The notes beneath the pieces are model-generated. The model did no database searches and was not told where the DNA came from. It was given only the letters and a program-made list of their open reading frames with translations. Positions 56,145 to 64,000 of a DNA stretch of 64,000 nt are shown piece after piece. How positions within the stretch are numbered: the stretch's first letter is position 1; each line of letters starts with the position of its first letter. The DNA lies in assembly GCA_964412195.1 (NCBI GenBank), contig CAYPNP010000001.1:124001-188000 (forward strand), written 5' to 3'. The position numbers and the translations under genes are program-made. Source of the stretch: CAYPNP01 sp964412195 (lineage in GTDB: Bacteria > Acidobacteriota > JAAYUB01).

Positions 56145-57719
56145 TCAGTGCCGGAAATGCCGCACCCCGGTGAAGACCATCGCCAGGGCGCGCTCGTTGG
56201 CGGCGGCGACCACCTCCTCGTCGCGGATGGAGCCGCCGGGCTGGATCACCGCTGTGATCCCCGCGTCGGCCGCCAGGTCCACCGTGTCGCGGAAGGGGAT
56301 GAACGCGTCGGAGCCCAGTGCGGCCCCGTACAACGGCTGCCGGGCCTTCTGGATGGCGAAGCGCGTGGAGTCCACCCGGCTCATCTGGCCCGCGCCGATC
56401 CCGAGCAGGCGGCGGTCCCTGGCGATGACGATGGCGTTGGACTTGACGTGCTTGACGCACTTCCAGGCGAAGAGGAGGTCCTCCCGCTCGCGCCCGTCCG
56501 GTCCCTTGATCGACACGACCCGGAATTGCTCCTCCGCCAGGCCGGCGGTGTCGCGCTGCTGGACGAGCACGGCGCCCTCGATCGTCCGCGCCTGCAGGCC
56601 CGGCGCGGGCGGGGCCGCCGGAGATCGGCGGATCAGGCGGACGTTCTTCTTCCGCGAGAGGATCCCCAGCGCGGACTCCTCGAACTCCGGGGCGATGACC
56701 ACCTCGAGGAAGAGGCTGGACAAGGCCCGGGCCGCCGGGCCGTCCAGCGGCCGGTTGAAGGCGATGATCGAGCCGAACGCCGAGTCCGGATCGCACTCCA
56801 GCGCCCGCGCGAAGGCCTCCTCGCAGCTTTCGCCGAGGGCCGCGCCGCAGGGGTTGGCGTGCTTGATGATGGCGCAGGCGCACTCGTCGAACTCGGTGGT
56901 CAGCTGCCAGGCGGCGTCCATGTCGAGATAGTTGTTGTACGAGAGCTCCTTGCCGTGGAGCTGCTCCACCCGGCCCCACCCCGGGCCCGGCCGCAGCGCG
57001 TCGCTGTATAGGGCCGCCCGCTGGTGGGGGTTCTCCCCGTAACGGAGTCCCGTCTCCTTCCGCAGGACCCAGCAGGCGTAGTCCGGGAAGAGCTCGTCCG
57101 GCGGGGCTGATTTCAGGCCCCCGTCCCCGGTGGCGGCATTCTGGAGATACTGCCCGATCTGGGCGTCGGTCAGCATGGTGAGCTGGAAGGCCTTGCGGGC
57201 CAAGTCCAGCCGCGTCTCCAGCGTCAGATCGCCGGCGCGGCTTTCCATCTCGGCCAGGACGGCGGGGTAATCGTCGGGGCGGGCGACCACGGCCACGTGC
57301 CGGAAGTTCTTGGCCGCGGCGCGGATCAGGGTCACGCCGCCGATGTCGATTTCCTCCAGCGCCGCCTCGACGCCGATGCCCTGCGCCACCCGCTCGGCGA
57401 ACGGGTAGAGGTTGACCACGACCAGGTCGATGGGCCGGAAACCGCGGGCCGCCAGCGCAGCCATGTCGTCGGCGCGGTCCCGCCGGGCCAGAATGCCGGC
57501 GTGGATGGCCGGGTGGAGCGTTTTGACCCGGCCGTCCAGCAGCTCGGGGAAGCCGGTCACGTCGGCGACCTCCCGGACAGGCACTCCGCGGGCCTGCAGG
57601 GCCCGGGCCGTGCCCCCCGTCGACAGGATGGCGATCCCGTGGCGGTGCAGGGCCAGGGCGAGGTCCTCGACCCCCCGCTTGTCCGAGACGCTGATCAAGG
57701 CGGTCTGGATGGTGCTCAT
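56145..57719 (-). CDS. purH: Bifunctional AICAR transformylase / IMP cyclohydrolase
   Basis: Catalyses the last two steps of IMP synthesis. It has 524 residues, the standard length. Residues 1-200 are the MGS-like cyclohydrolase domain (ALISVSDKRGVEDLALALH, STGGTARALQ, GRVKTLHPAIHAGIL). The rest is the transformylase, with RYGENPHQRAALY, the catalytic KHANPCGAALGES segment and the GSDAFIPFRDTVD...VIQPGGSIRDEEV end. The start overlaps the stop of the preceding exported-protein gene by four bases (ATGA), so the two are translationally coupled. Confidence 0.97.
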   Translation of the reverse strand: MSTIQTALISVSDKRGVEDLALALHRHGIAILSTGGTARALQARGVPVREVADVTGFPELLDGRVKTLHPAIHAGILARRDRADDMAALAARGFRPIDLVVVNLYPFAERVAQGIGVEAALEEIDIGGVTLIRAAAKNFRHVAVVARPDDYPAVLAEMESRAGDLTLETRLDLARKAFQLTMLTDAQIGQYLQNAATGDGGLKSAPPDELFPDYACWVLRKETGLRYGENPHQRAALYSDALRPGPGWGRVEQLHGKELSYNNYLDMDAAWQLTTEFDECACAIIKHANPCGAALGESCEEAFARALECDPDSAFGSIIAFNRPLDGPAARALSSLFLEVVIAPEFEESALGILSRKKNVRLIRRSPAAPPAPGLQARTIEGAVLVQQRDTAGLAEEQFRVVSIKGPDGREREDLLFAWKCVKHVKSNAIVIARDRRLLGIGAGQMSRVDSTRFAIQKARQPLYGAALGSDAFIPFRDTVDLAADAGITAVIQPGGSIRDEEVVAAANERALAMVFTGVRHFRH

Positions 57720-58465
57720 CGCCCGTTCTTCTCCTGGGCCGGTCTGGCGGCGGGGTAGGGGAAGAAGGGGACCCCGCCGAGGTCGCCGTTGGCCTCCCGC
57801 CAGCAGTAGAGCCAGACGTTGGCAATGTCGGTGATGGTGTGGCTGTAGTGCAGCGCCGCCAGCCCGAACGCCGGCGACCGGTCGTCGAAGGTCCGCGAGG
57901 AGCCGCCCTGTCGGTAGACGTCGACGACGCGCGCGGCGTAGTCCCGGTTCCTCGCCTCGATGCTGTCGACGTAGGCGGGCAGGTCCCGCTCATTGAAGAG
58001 CAGCGGGGAATAGTCGTAGAAGACCGGGACGAACAGGGCGCCCTTGCGTTCCATGTACGGCTCGTAGTCGTCGAACCAGGCGGCCGCCGGCTCGTCCGGG
58101 CCGTACCGCCGCAGGGTGTTCAGCTCGCAGACCGCCCGGGCGATCCGGCCGAAGCCGGCGACGACGTCGTCGAAGACGGGGAAGCCCGCCAGCATCAGGC
58201 GCTGCTCCGCGAGGGCCGCCATGAGCTCGCGGCGGGCGGCGTCGAGGTCGGCGGGCCGGGCCGGTTCCCGGAATCCCCGGAGGAGGAGGATCTCCCGGCG
58301 CTCCAGGATCTGCCGCAGGGAGTCGGGCATCAGCTTCCGGCTCCGCAGCAGGGCCGTCTCGGCCAGGTTGGCGCCGGACGCCCGCGGGGACGGGATGGCG
58401 CCCGCGGCGATCGCCGGGAGGGCCAGGCCCAGGATCAGGGCGGGAAGCAGCGCTCGTCTCGTCAA
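57716..58465 (-). CDS. Exported protein of unknown function coupled to purH
   Basis: A 249-residue protein with a signal peptide (about residues 1-22). The mature part is rich in aromatic and charged residues. Recognisable blocks are FPVFDDVVAGFGRIARAV near residue 95, FYDYSPLLFNERDLP near 148 and LHYSHTITDIANVWLYCWRE near 205. The last, with spaced histidine and aspartates, could be a metal site. I do not recognise the family. It is the first gene of the leftward purH cluster; translational coupling to a purine enzyme is odd for an exported protein and may only reflect gene packing. Confidence 0.65.
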   Translation of the reverse strand: MTRRALLPALILGLALPAIAAGAIPSPRASGANLAETALLRSRKLMPDSLRQILERREILLLRGFREPARPADLDAARRELMAALAEQRLMLAGFPVFDDVVAGFGRIARAVCELNTLRRYGPDEPAAAWFDDYEPYMERKGALFVPVFYDYSPLLFNERDLPAYVDSIEARNRDYAARVVDVYRQGGSSRTFDDRSPAFGLAALHYSHTITDIANVWLYCWREANGDLGGVPFFPYPAARPAQEKNGR

Positions 58466-58597
58466 GGGGCTCTCCTGCCGGGGCTTTGCCGCCGGGGCGG
58501 TCGGCCGGCGTCGCGGCCGGGCGCCGCCGGGCGGGCGGGGTGGCGGACCGCCTGACTATAGCACAACCGGAGGCCGTTTCCGCAGAAAAAAAGCGAG

Positions 58598-58625
58598 TTG
58601 CAACCCCCGCCCCTTTTGATATAAT
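58598..58625 (+). promoter_or_regulatory. Sigma-70 promoter for the PpiD-like operon
   Basis: TTGCAA (58598-58603), a 16-bp spacer and TATAAT (58620-58625), 44 bases before the start at 58669. Confidence 0.7.
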
Positions 58626-58668
58626 GCGTGTTTTGCAAATCTCGCATTGATGCTCTTCGGAGGCACGA

Positions 58669-60591
58669 ATGCTTAATTTCATCAGACAGAACCGGGAACA
58701 CCTGAAATGGATACTATGGCCGGTCATCATCGCCCTGGCGGGCGGCATGGTGCTGCTGTTCGTGGCCACGCCCTCCGGCCGGCACTCGGAAGAGGAGATG
58801 GGCAATTACGTGGCCAAGATCGATGGCACGGAGATCTCGGTCAACACGTTCCGCTCCAGCCTGCTGACCATCCTGAACTACATGGGCCCGGAGGCCCGGC
58901 GGGACCAGAACACCATCCGCCAGTACGGCAACCTGACCCTGATGCGGATGGTCCGCACCGTGGTGCTGGCGCAGGAAGCGGCCCGCTACGGTTTCACCGT
59001 GACCGACGACGAGGTCATGGAGGCCATCATCAAGAGCCCCGGCTTCAACATCAACGGCGATTTCATCGGGACCGAGGAGTACAAGGCCCGGCTGAAACGG
59101 CTCGGCACCACTCCCGAGGACTACGAGCTGGAGATCCGGCGGACCCTGCTGAGCCAGAAGCTGGAAGACTTCGTCACCAGCAGCACGGCCGTGTCCGACA
59201 AGGAAGTTGAGCAGGCCTTCCTCGAACAGCACGACCAGGCCAAGATCCGGTACGTCTCCTTCCTGAGCTCCAGCTTCTACGGCAAGGTCCAGCCCACCGA
59301 CGCCGATCTGCAGAAATTCTACGACGCCCACAAGGACCAGTACCGCATCGACGAGACCCGGCAGATCAAGTACATCCTGCTGGACACCGCCAAGCTGGCC
59401 ACCGCCTTGATGCCCTCCATCAGCGAGCAGGACATCCGCAGCGAATTCGAAGCCGGCAAGGACAAGCAGTACCAGGAGATGGTCCGGGCGTCCCACATCC
59501 TCTTCAAGGTGCCGGCCAACGCCACTCCGGCCGAAGTGGAAGTCATCCAGAAGAAAGCCGCGCTGGTCCTGGAGGAGGCCCGCCGACCCGGTGCCAACTT
59601 CGCCGACCTGGCCGCCAAGTACTCCGAGGACGAAGGCTCGGCCAAGCAGGGCGGAGACCTGAATTTCTTCCCGCGTGACCGGATGGTCCCGGAATTCTCG
59701 CAGGCCGCCTTCGCCCTGGCCACCGGCCAGGTCTCCGACCTGGTCCGGACCCAGTTCGGCTTCCACATCATCAAGGTCACGGGCCGCCGCGACTTCGAGT
59801 TCTTCAAGCCCATCATCGCCCGCAAGCTGGCCAAGGACCGTGCGGAGACCCAGCTGAAGGCCACCGCCGAGCAGGCCGATTCGAAGGCCAAACAATCCAA
59901 GAACCTGGACGCCGTGGCCAAGGAGGTGGGCGGGGTCGTCGAGACGTCCAAGCCCTTCAACGAGGCCAATCCCGACTTCGCCCTGGGTAACCCCGCCGGT
60001 CTGGTGGAGGGCGTCTTCAAGCTGTCGGTCAACGACGTCGGCGACCTCTACCAGTCCTACCGCGGCTACATCATTCCCCAGCTGGTCAAGGTCGTCCCGT
60101 CCCACGTCCAGCCGTTCGCGGACGTGAAGAACCGCGTGGACCGGGACTTCCGCGCCGCCGCGGCCAGCCGGCTGGCCCGGGAGGAGGCGCAGCGGTTCCT
60201 GGCGGATGCCCGGGCCAAGGGTGACCTGGAGAAGGCCGCGAAGGGGTTCGACATCCCCATGGAGACCACCGAACTGTTCACCGCCACGGGCACCGTTTCC
60301 CCGCAGTTGGGCCGGGCCCCCGAACTGGCCGCCGCCGCCCTGCAGCTGGAGCCCCAGGCCATCGGCGGGCCGGTGGAGGCCACCGGCCGCCAGGTGGTGT
60401 TCCAGGTGCTGGAGCGGGTGAAGCCGGACCTGGGCCAGCTGGCCAGCGAAAAGGCCAACCTGGCGTCCACCCTGCTGGAGCAGAAGAAGCGGCAGCTCTT
60501 CGAGGGCCTGGTGAACTCCCTGGTGCAGCGCTACCAGGACGAGAAGAAGATCCAGATGAACGACACGCTGATCGAGCGCGTGCTCGGTTAG
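58669..60591 (+). CDS. ppiD: PpiD/SurA-type peptidyl-prolyl isomerase, membrane-anchored
   Basis: A periplasmic folding factor of 640 residues. One membrane helix (about 14-33) anchors it. A SurA/PpiD-type helical chaperone region follows (about 45-265: YVAKIDGTEISVNTFRSSL, DDEVMEAIIKSPGFNING). Residues about 275-385 are a parvulin domain (VRASHILFKV, DEGSAKQGGDLNFF, FGFHIIKVTGR). A second helical region of about 250 residues completes the protein, as in PpiD. It should assist folding of exported and outer-membrane proteins. AGGAGGCACGA-like sequence precedes the ATG. It is first in a rightward cluster that also contains a cyclophilin. Confidence 0.9.
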   Translation: MLNFIRQNREHLKWILWPVIIALAGGMVLLFVATPSGRHSEEEMGNYVAKIDGTEISVNTFRSSLLTILNYMGPEARRDQNTIRQYGNLTLMRMVRTVVLAQEAARYGFTVTDDEVMEAIIKSPGFNINGDFIGTEEYKARLKRLGTTPEDYELEIRRTLLSQKLEDFVTSSTAVSDKEVEQAFLEQHDQAKIRYVSFLSSSFYGKVQPTDADLQKFYDAHKDQYRIDETRQIKYILLDTAKLATALMPSISEQDIRSEFEAGKDKQYQEMVRASHILFKVPANATPAEVEVIQKKAALVLEEARRPGANFADLAAKYSEDEGSAKQGGDLNFFPRDRMVPEFSQAAFALATGQVSDLVRTQFGFHIIKVTGRRDFEFFKPIIARKLAKDRAETQLKATAEQADSKAKQSKNLDAVAKEVGGVVETSKPFNEANPDFALGNPAGLVEGVFKLSVNDVGDLYQSYRGYIIPQLVKVVPSHVQPFADVKNRVDRDFRAAAASRLAREEAQRFLADARAKGDLEKAAKGFDIPMETTELFTATGTVSPQLGRAPELAAAALQLEPQAIGGPVEATGRQVVFQVLERVKPDLGQLASEKANLASTLLEQKKRQLFEGLVNSLVQRYQDEKKIQMNDTLIERVLG

Positions 60592-60600
60592 CTTTCCACC

Positions 60601-60621
60601 GGGCCCCGCGTGACGGGGCCC
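60601..60621. other. Perfect 8-bp hairpin after the ppiD-like gene
   Basis: GGGCCCCG (60601-60608) pairs exactly with 60614-60621 around CGTGA, ten bases after the stop codon. No T-tract follows. It may trim or protect the 3' end of the ppiD message within the cluster. Confidence 0.5.
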
Positions 60622-60672
60622 CACCGATTGCCGGGCGCCCCGTGCCGCGGGTCGGCCGGCGGGGAGGCCGGG

Positions 60673-61194
60673 ATGAGCGATGGACCGCCGCTGTTTTCTT
60701 CGAGCCGGATCACGCGAAAAATCACGCGCGCCCAGGTCGGCATCGTGGCCCTGTCGGTCGCCCTGGTGGCGCTCGTCGTCGGCATCATCATCCTGGCCCA
60801 GCACAAGGGCCCCAAGTACAAGGAAGGTCGCACGGTCTACCGGGGGGTGCTCCGGGCCGGCGAGCCCGGTTACGACCAGTACCTCTCCTACATCAAGATC
60901 ATCAACGCGTCCGGGATGGTGTCCGAGAACATGATCGGCGAGCAGCAGGCCGTCGTGGTGGGCTACGCCGTCAACCAGGGGAACCGCGTCGTGGACGTCC
61001 TGGAGATCCGGGCCGTCCTTTACAACGCCGACAACAAGCAGGTGCAGGAGATCATCAAGACGCCGATCCAGCCGGACTTCCCCCTCCTGCCCATGGAAAT
61101 GCGCCGGTTCAGCATCTGGGTGGAACCCTTCCCGCCGGAGTGGCTGACCGGCCACATCGACGTGGAGATCCACGGCTACCGCCTCAAGAAGTGA
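60673..61194 (+). CDS. Membrane-anchored protein with FxLYD-like domain, unknown function
   Basis: A 173-residue protein. The ATG at 60673 has GGGGAGG upstream; longer in-frame starts do not. A single membrane helix lies at about residues 20-42 after a basic cytoplasmic tail. The outer part (about 60-173) is a small beta-sandwich: an INASGMVSENMIGEQQAVVVG segment is followed by VLEIRAVLYNADNKQV and a closing PPEWLTGHIDVEIHGYRL. The arrangement resembles FxLYD/DUF2393-type domains that sit at the cell surface. No enzyme motif is seen. It lies between two isomerase genes and is probably co-transcribed with them. Confidence 0.65.
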   Translation: MSDGPPLFSSSRITRKITRAQVGIVALSVALVALVVGIIILAQHKGPKYKEGRTVYRGVLRAGEPGYDQYLSYIKIINASGMVSENMIGEQQAVVVGYAVNQGNRVVDVLEIRAVLYNADNKQVQEIIKTPIQPDFPLLPMEMRRFSIWVEPFPPEWLTGHIDVEIHGYRLKK

Positions 61195-61255
61195 CCGCCT
61201 CGCGCCCCTGCCGCCGCGCGGGGGCGACCCCGAAGCCCCTCCCAAGGAGACACGC

Positions 61256-63391
61256 ATGAGGGCAATCACAACCGTCCGGCTGGCGCTCGCCGCCGCCGGC
61301 GCCTGCCTGTGGCTGGGCGCCTGCGCCGACCGGGCCGCGGAACGGCGCCAGGAAGACCTGGAAGCCCAGATCATCCAGTGCGAGGCCGCCCGCTGGGCCG
61401 GCCCGGACCACCTGCTGCCGCGGCTGTTTGCCAACCCGCGCCAGCCCGCCGGCGTCCGCGCCCGGGCCGCCCTGGCCATGGGGCGCATCGGCGAGCCGGA
61501 GTTCGTTCCCGTCCTGCTGGCCGGACTCGGCGATCCGTCATCCGACCTGCGCGCCGGAACCCTGTTCGCCCTCGGGGAGATCCTCGACGCGGAGAACGCC
61601 TCGCTGCACGGCTACAAGCCGGCCGAACCGGCCATCGGAGCGGTCCGCCGGAGACTGCGCGATGATCCGTCCGCCCTGGTCCGGGCGCGGGCGGTGGAGG
61701 CCCTGGGCAAGACCGGCGAACGCCGGTGGGTGGAGGACCTGCCCCGGCTGGCGCCGGATCCCGCTCGGCTGGCGGGTGAGCCGACCTGGCAGCTCTACGC
61801 CGAGGAGTGGGCGAAGGCCGCCCTGCGGACACGCCATCCCGGCTGCGGGCCGGGCCTGGCGGCGCTGCTGGACACGCCGGTCCGGGTCACGGCGGCCAAG
61901 GTGCTGGCCCGCCTGGCCGGCCAAAAAATCCTGAAGGCCGCGGTGCCGGCCGGCCTCCTCGCCGGGCTGCGGCGGGACACGGACCCGGAGGTCCGGGCGG
62001 CGGCGGTGCGGCTGGGCTCCGTGTTGGATCCTCCCGTGCCGGATTCCGAGATCCTGGCTATGCTGGCAGACCCGGACCACGGCGTGCGGGTCAACGTCCT
62101 GCAGGCCCTGGGGCGGTCGCGCTCCGAGGCGGCCGTGCGGGCGCTGGTCGCCTACGTCGACCGGGGGCTCCCTGCGGCCGAGACGGGGGCGGATGCTTTC
62201 TTGCAGAAAGAGTTGCCGGTGGCCGTGGCCGCGCTGGGGCCGGTCGACACCATCTACGCCCGGGAGGCGCTGGCGCGATGGCTGAAGGGGAGCGCCCTGC
62301 TGGCTCCCCACTGCCTGCAGGCAACGGTGGCGGCCCGCCCCGACGCGCCGCTGCCCGCGCTCAGCGAGGTGCCGCCGCTGCGGACCCGGGCCCGGGTGAT
62401 GCGTTGGATCCAGGCGGTGGCGGCGTCGAAGCACCCCGGCGCCGTGGCGTTCCTGCGCGGCCTGGAAAGCGGCCCGCCGCCCGCCGGCTGGCACCCCGAA
62501 TGGATCCAGGCCGCCCGGCCGTTCTACATTCCCGCCCTGCTGGAGGCCGCGGCGCCCGGAGTGGGACCCGGGCTGGCGGATCTGCTGGCGGACGCCGATC
62601 CGTACGCGCGGACGGCCGCCCTCGAGTGGCTGCAGCAGCGGCCCGCTCCGCCGGACGCGGGAGTCCTGGACGAGGTCTGCGCCGCCACGGAGCGGTTTCC
62701 CAAGCCGGACGCCCCGGACCCGCTGGTGTCGGCCGTCCCGCTGCTCGCCAAGGCCGGCCCGCGCGGGCAGGCCCTGCTGGAGCGCCTCCGGAGGGCTGAT
62801 TTCTTCCAGGTCCGGCTCATGGCGGCACGGGCTCTCCACGAAGCCGGGGCGCCGGACGCCTGGCGCGGCGTGGCCCCCATGCCGGTGTCCGACCCGAGCC
62901 TGTATCGCAACATCGTCCAGCGGTGGCGCTATCCCTGCCTGGTCCAGATGGACACCAGCCGGGGCCCGGTGTCGATTCACCTCCTCCGCCGGGACGCGCC
63001 GCTGACCTGCGCCAATTTCTTGAAGCTCGGGGGCGAGCGCTTCTACGACGGCATCGCCTTCCACCGGGTGGTGCCGGACTTCGTCGCCCAGGGCGGCTGC
63101 CCGCTGGGTTCGGGCAACGGCGGGCCCGGCTACGCCATCCCCTGCGAGGTGAACGAGCTGGATTACACCCGCGGCCGGATGGGCATGGCCCTGTCGGGCA
63201 AGGACAGCGGCGGCAGCCAGTTCTTCTTCACCCTCTCCCGCCAGCCCCATCTGGACGGCGGCTACACGATCTTCGCCGAGGTTGTCGGCGGCATGGACGT
63301 GGTCGACCGGCTGACCGAGGAGGACACCATCCAATCCATCCGCGTGTTCTGGGACATCCCCTGGGAAGAGCGGGACGTCCACCACTATTGA
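61256..63391 (+). CDS. Lipoprotein with HEAT-like repeats and a cyclophilin domain
   Basis: A 711-residue protein, probably a lipoprotein: LGAC puts the lipidated cysteine at residue 23. Residues about 50-550 are HEAT-like helical repeats, with units such as RARAALAMGRIGEPEFVPVL and VRARAVEALGKTGERRWVED. Residues about 560-705 are a bacterial cyclophilin: FHRVVPDFVAQGG, with the catalytic arginine, then GRMGMALSGKDSGGSQFFFT. Cyclophilins speed proline isomerisation. The helical solenoid may bind client proteins at the membrane. The stop is two bases before the rsmE start, and both lie in the ppiD cluster. Confidence 0.88.
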   Translation: MRAITTVRLALAAAGACLWLGACADRAAERRQEDLEAQIIQCEAARWAGPDHLLPRLFANPRQPAGVRARAALAMGRIGEPEFVPVLLAGLGDPSSDLRAGTLFALGEILDAENASLHGYKPAEPAIGAVRRRLRDDPSALVRARAVEALGKTGERRWVEDLPRLAPDPARLAGEPTWQLYAEEWAKAALRTRHPGCGPGLAALLDTPVRVTAAKVLARLAGQKILKAAVPAGLLAGLRRDTDPEVRAAAVRLGSVLDPPVPDSEILAMLADPDHGVRVNVLQALGRSRSEAAVRALVAYVDRGLPAAETGADAFLQKELPVAVAALGPVDTIYAREALARWLKGSALLAPHCLQATVAARPDAPLPALSEVPPLRTRARVMRWIQAVAASKHPGAVAFLRGLESGPPPAGWHPEWIQAARPFYIPALLEAAAPGVGPGLADLLADADPYARTAALEWLQQRPAPPDAGVLDEVCAATERFPKPDAPDPLVSAVPLLAKAGPRGQALLERLRRADFFQVRLMAARALHEAGAPDAWRGVAPMPVSDPSLYRNIVQRWRYPCLVQMDTSRGPVSIHLLRRDAPLTCANFLKLGGERFYDGIAFHRVVPDFVAQGGCPLGSGNGGPGYAIPCEVNELDYTRGRMGMALSGKDSGGSQFFFTLSRQPHLDGGYTIFAEVVGGMDVVDRLTEEDTIQSIRVFWDIPWEERDVHHY

Positions 63392-63393
63392 TC

Positions 63394-64000
63394 ATGGGGC
63401 GCCGGTACCGGATCTTCCTGGAGAAGCCAGCCGCCGCAGGCGCGGAGGCAAAGCTCCGGCCCGAGGACGCCCACCACCTGGCCCGCGTGCTGCGGCTGTC
63501 GGCTGGCGCCCGGGTGGCGGGCTTCGACGGCCGGGGCCGGGTCTACGAGGGGGTGCTGACCGCTCTCGGCCCGGGCGGTGGCGCCCTGCGGGTGGAGGCC
63601 GTCTGGGAGGAGCCGCCGCCCGCCCCGCCGCGGATCGTCCTGGCCGTGGCGCTGGTGCGGCTCGAGGCGTTCGAATGGCTGGTCCAGAAGGCCGTCGAGC
63701 TGGGCTGCGACCGGTTCCAACCGCTGGTGGCCGACCACTGCTCCCGCGGCCAGGGGCTGGCGATGGCCCGCGCCCGCCTGGACCGCTGGCGCCGTATCGC
63801 CCGGGAGAGCCTGAAGCAGTGCCGCCGCAATTTCGAGATGGAGCTGGCCGAGCCGGTGACGGCCCGCGAGTTCCTCGGCCGCTTGGCGGCGGAGGGGGAG
63901 TGTCGCTGGCTGCTCCACCCTGACGGCGCGCCCCTGCCCCGATTGCTGGCTGGAATGGGGGCGGGACCCGGCCGATCGGACTCCCCCTTGGCCGGCGGAT
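63394..64000 (+). CDS. rsmE: 16S rRNA (uracil-1498-N3)-methyltransferase, N-terminal part (cut by window edge)
   Basis: The first 202 codons of RsmE, which methylates U1498 of 16S rRNA; the gene runs off the right edge. The N-terminal PUA-like domain is recognisable (RIFLEKP, DAHHLARVLRLSAGARV, FDGRGRVYEG). The SPOUT domain begins with LAVALVRLEAFEWLVQKAVELG and RWRRIARESLKQCRRN. The C-terminal knot with the GPEGG loop that binds S-adenosylmethionine lies outside the window. The start is two bases after the cyclophilin stop, so it is probably co-transcribed with that gene. Confidence 0.9.
   Translation, partial: MGRRYRIFLEKPAAAGAEAKLRPEDAHHLARVLRLSAGARVAGFDGRGRVYEGVLTALGPGGGALRVEAVWEEPPPAPPRIVLAVALVRLEAFEWLVQKAVELGCDRFQPLVADHCSRGQGLAMARARLDRWRRIARESLKQCRRNFEMELAEPVTAREFLGRLAAEGECRWLLHPDGAPLPRLLAGMGAGPGRSDSPLAGG

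Noticed and set aside
53653..57993. Leftward 1446-codon open frame
   Set aside because: It overlaps purH, the oxidoreductase and the M16-like gene in another frame. Those three have clear homologues and this frame is arginine/proline-rich without domains.

Overview
This is a GC-rich (roughly two-thirds GC), gene-dense bacterial chromosome segment. It holds 40 protein-coding genes, two of them cut by the window edges, plus one decayed transposase gene. I see no rRNA, tRNA, CRISPR array, prophage or plasmid gene. The gene set is Gram-negative: an RND pump with a TolC-type outer membrane factor, an outer-membrane barrel and several lipoproteins. An outer-membrane protein with a carboxypeptidase-regulatory-like N-terminus, next to secreted M14 and M4 peptidases, a type II NADP isocitrate dehydrogenase and many sigma-54 components, fits Acidobacteriota best. 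That placement is an inference from gene content. Myxococcota or another deep Gram-negative lineage is not excluded.

Layout. 1-8.9 kb is accessory: a truncated TM-PDZ membrane protein, a 1654-residue repeat protein, small hypotheticals, an SdpI-like protein, and a frameshifted HUH (Y1/RAYT-type) transposase between near-perfect 33-bp inverted REP-like ends. 8.9-15.4 kb is central and branched-chain metabolism: isocitrate dehydrogenase, then an operon of acyl-CoA dehydrogenase and a methylcrotonyl-CoA-type carboxylase whose alpha subunit is split in two. 15.5-17.8 kb holds a SplB-like radical SAM protein and a zinc-finger/PP2C fusion. 18-23.7 kb is a three-gene RND efflux operon. 23.8-32 kb has a CyuA-like enzyme, a DUF1786-like protein, a PIF1-type helicase and a secreted GH44 glycosidase with dockerin-like repeats. 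32-39.4 kb, read leftward, encodes an M14 peptidase, a CHASE4 histidine kinase, its LuxR-type regulator and an M4 protease. 39.5-49.3 kb holds the barrel protein, a PDZ/GAF/PAS kinase with an NtrC-type partner, AMMECR1 and PgsA, a second sigma-54 activator and a zinc-ribbon protein. 49.5-64 kb is housekeeping: ileS, a leftward purH cluster, and a rightward cluster of two unrelated peptidyl-prolyl isomerases ending in rsmE.

Regulation. Several genes have good sigma-70 promoters ending in TATAAT. Two sites match the sigma-54 -24/-12 element with exact spacing: one in front of the PDZ/GAF/PAS kinase, whose partner is itself a sigma-54 activator, and one in front of the GH44 gene. Each has a palindrome about 90 bp upstream of the predicted start.

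The most unusual feature is a set of intergenic arrays built from short degenerate words of fixed length (6, 7, 8 or 9 bases, according to family), often arranged as two arms of a long hairpin. I count about a dozen word families at 15 loci. All six convergent gene pairs with two intact genes carry one, and 14 of the 15 loci lie directly 3' of a gene. One array sits exactly at the break in the split carboxylase alpha subunit. This ordered system of 3'-end word arrays is the best candidate here for something undescribed.
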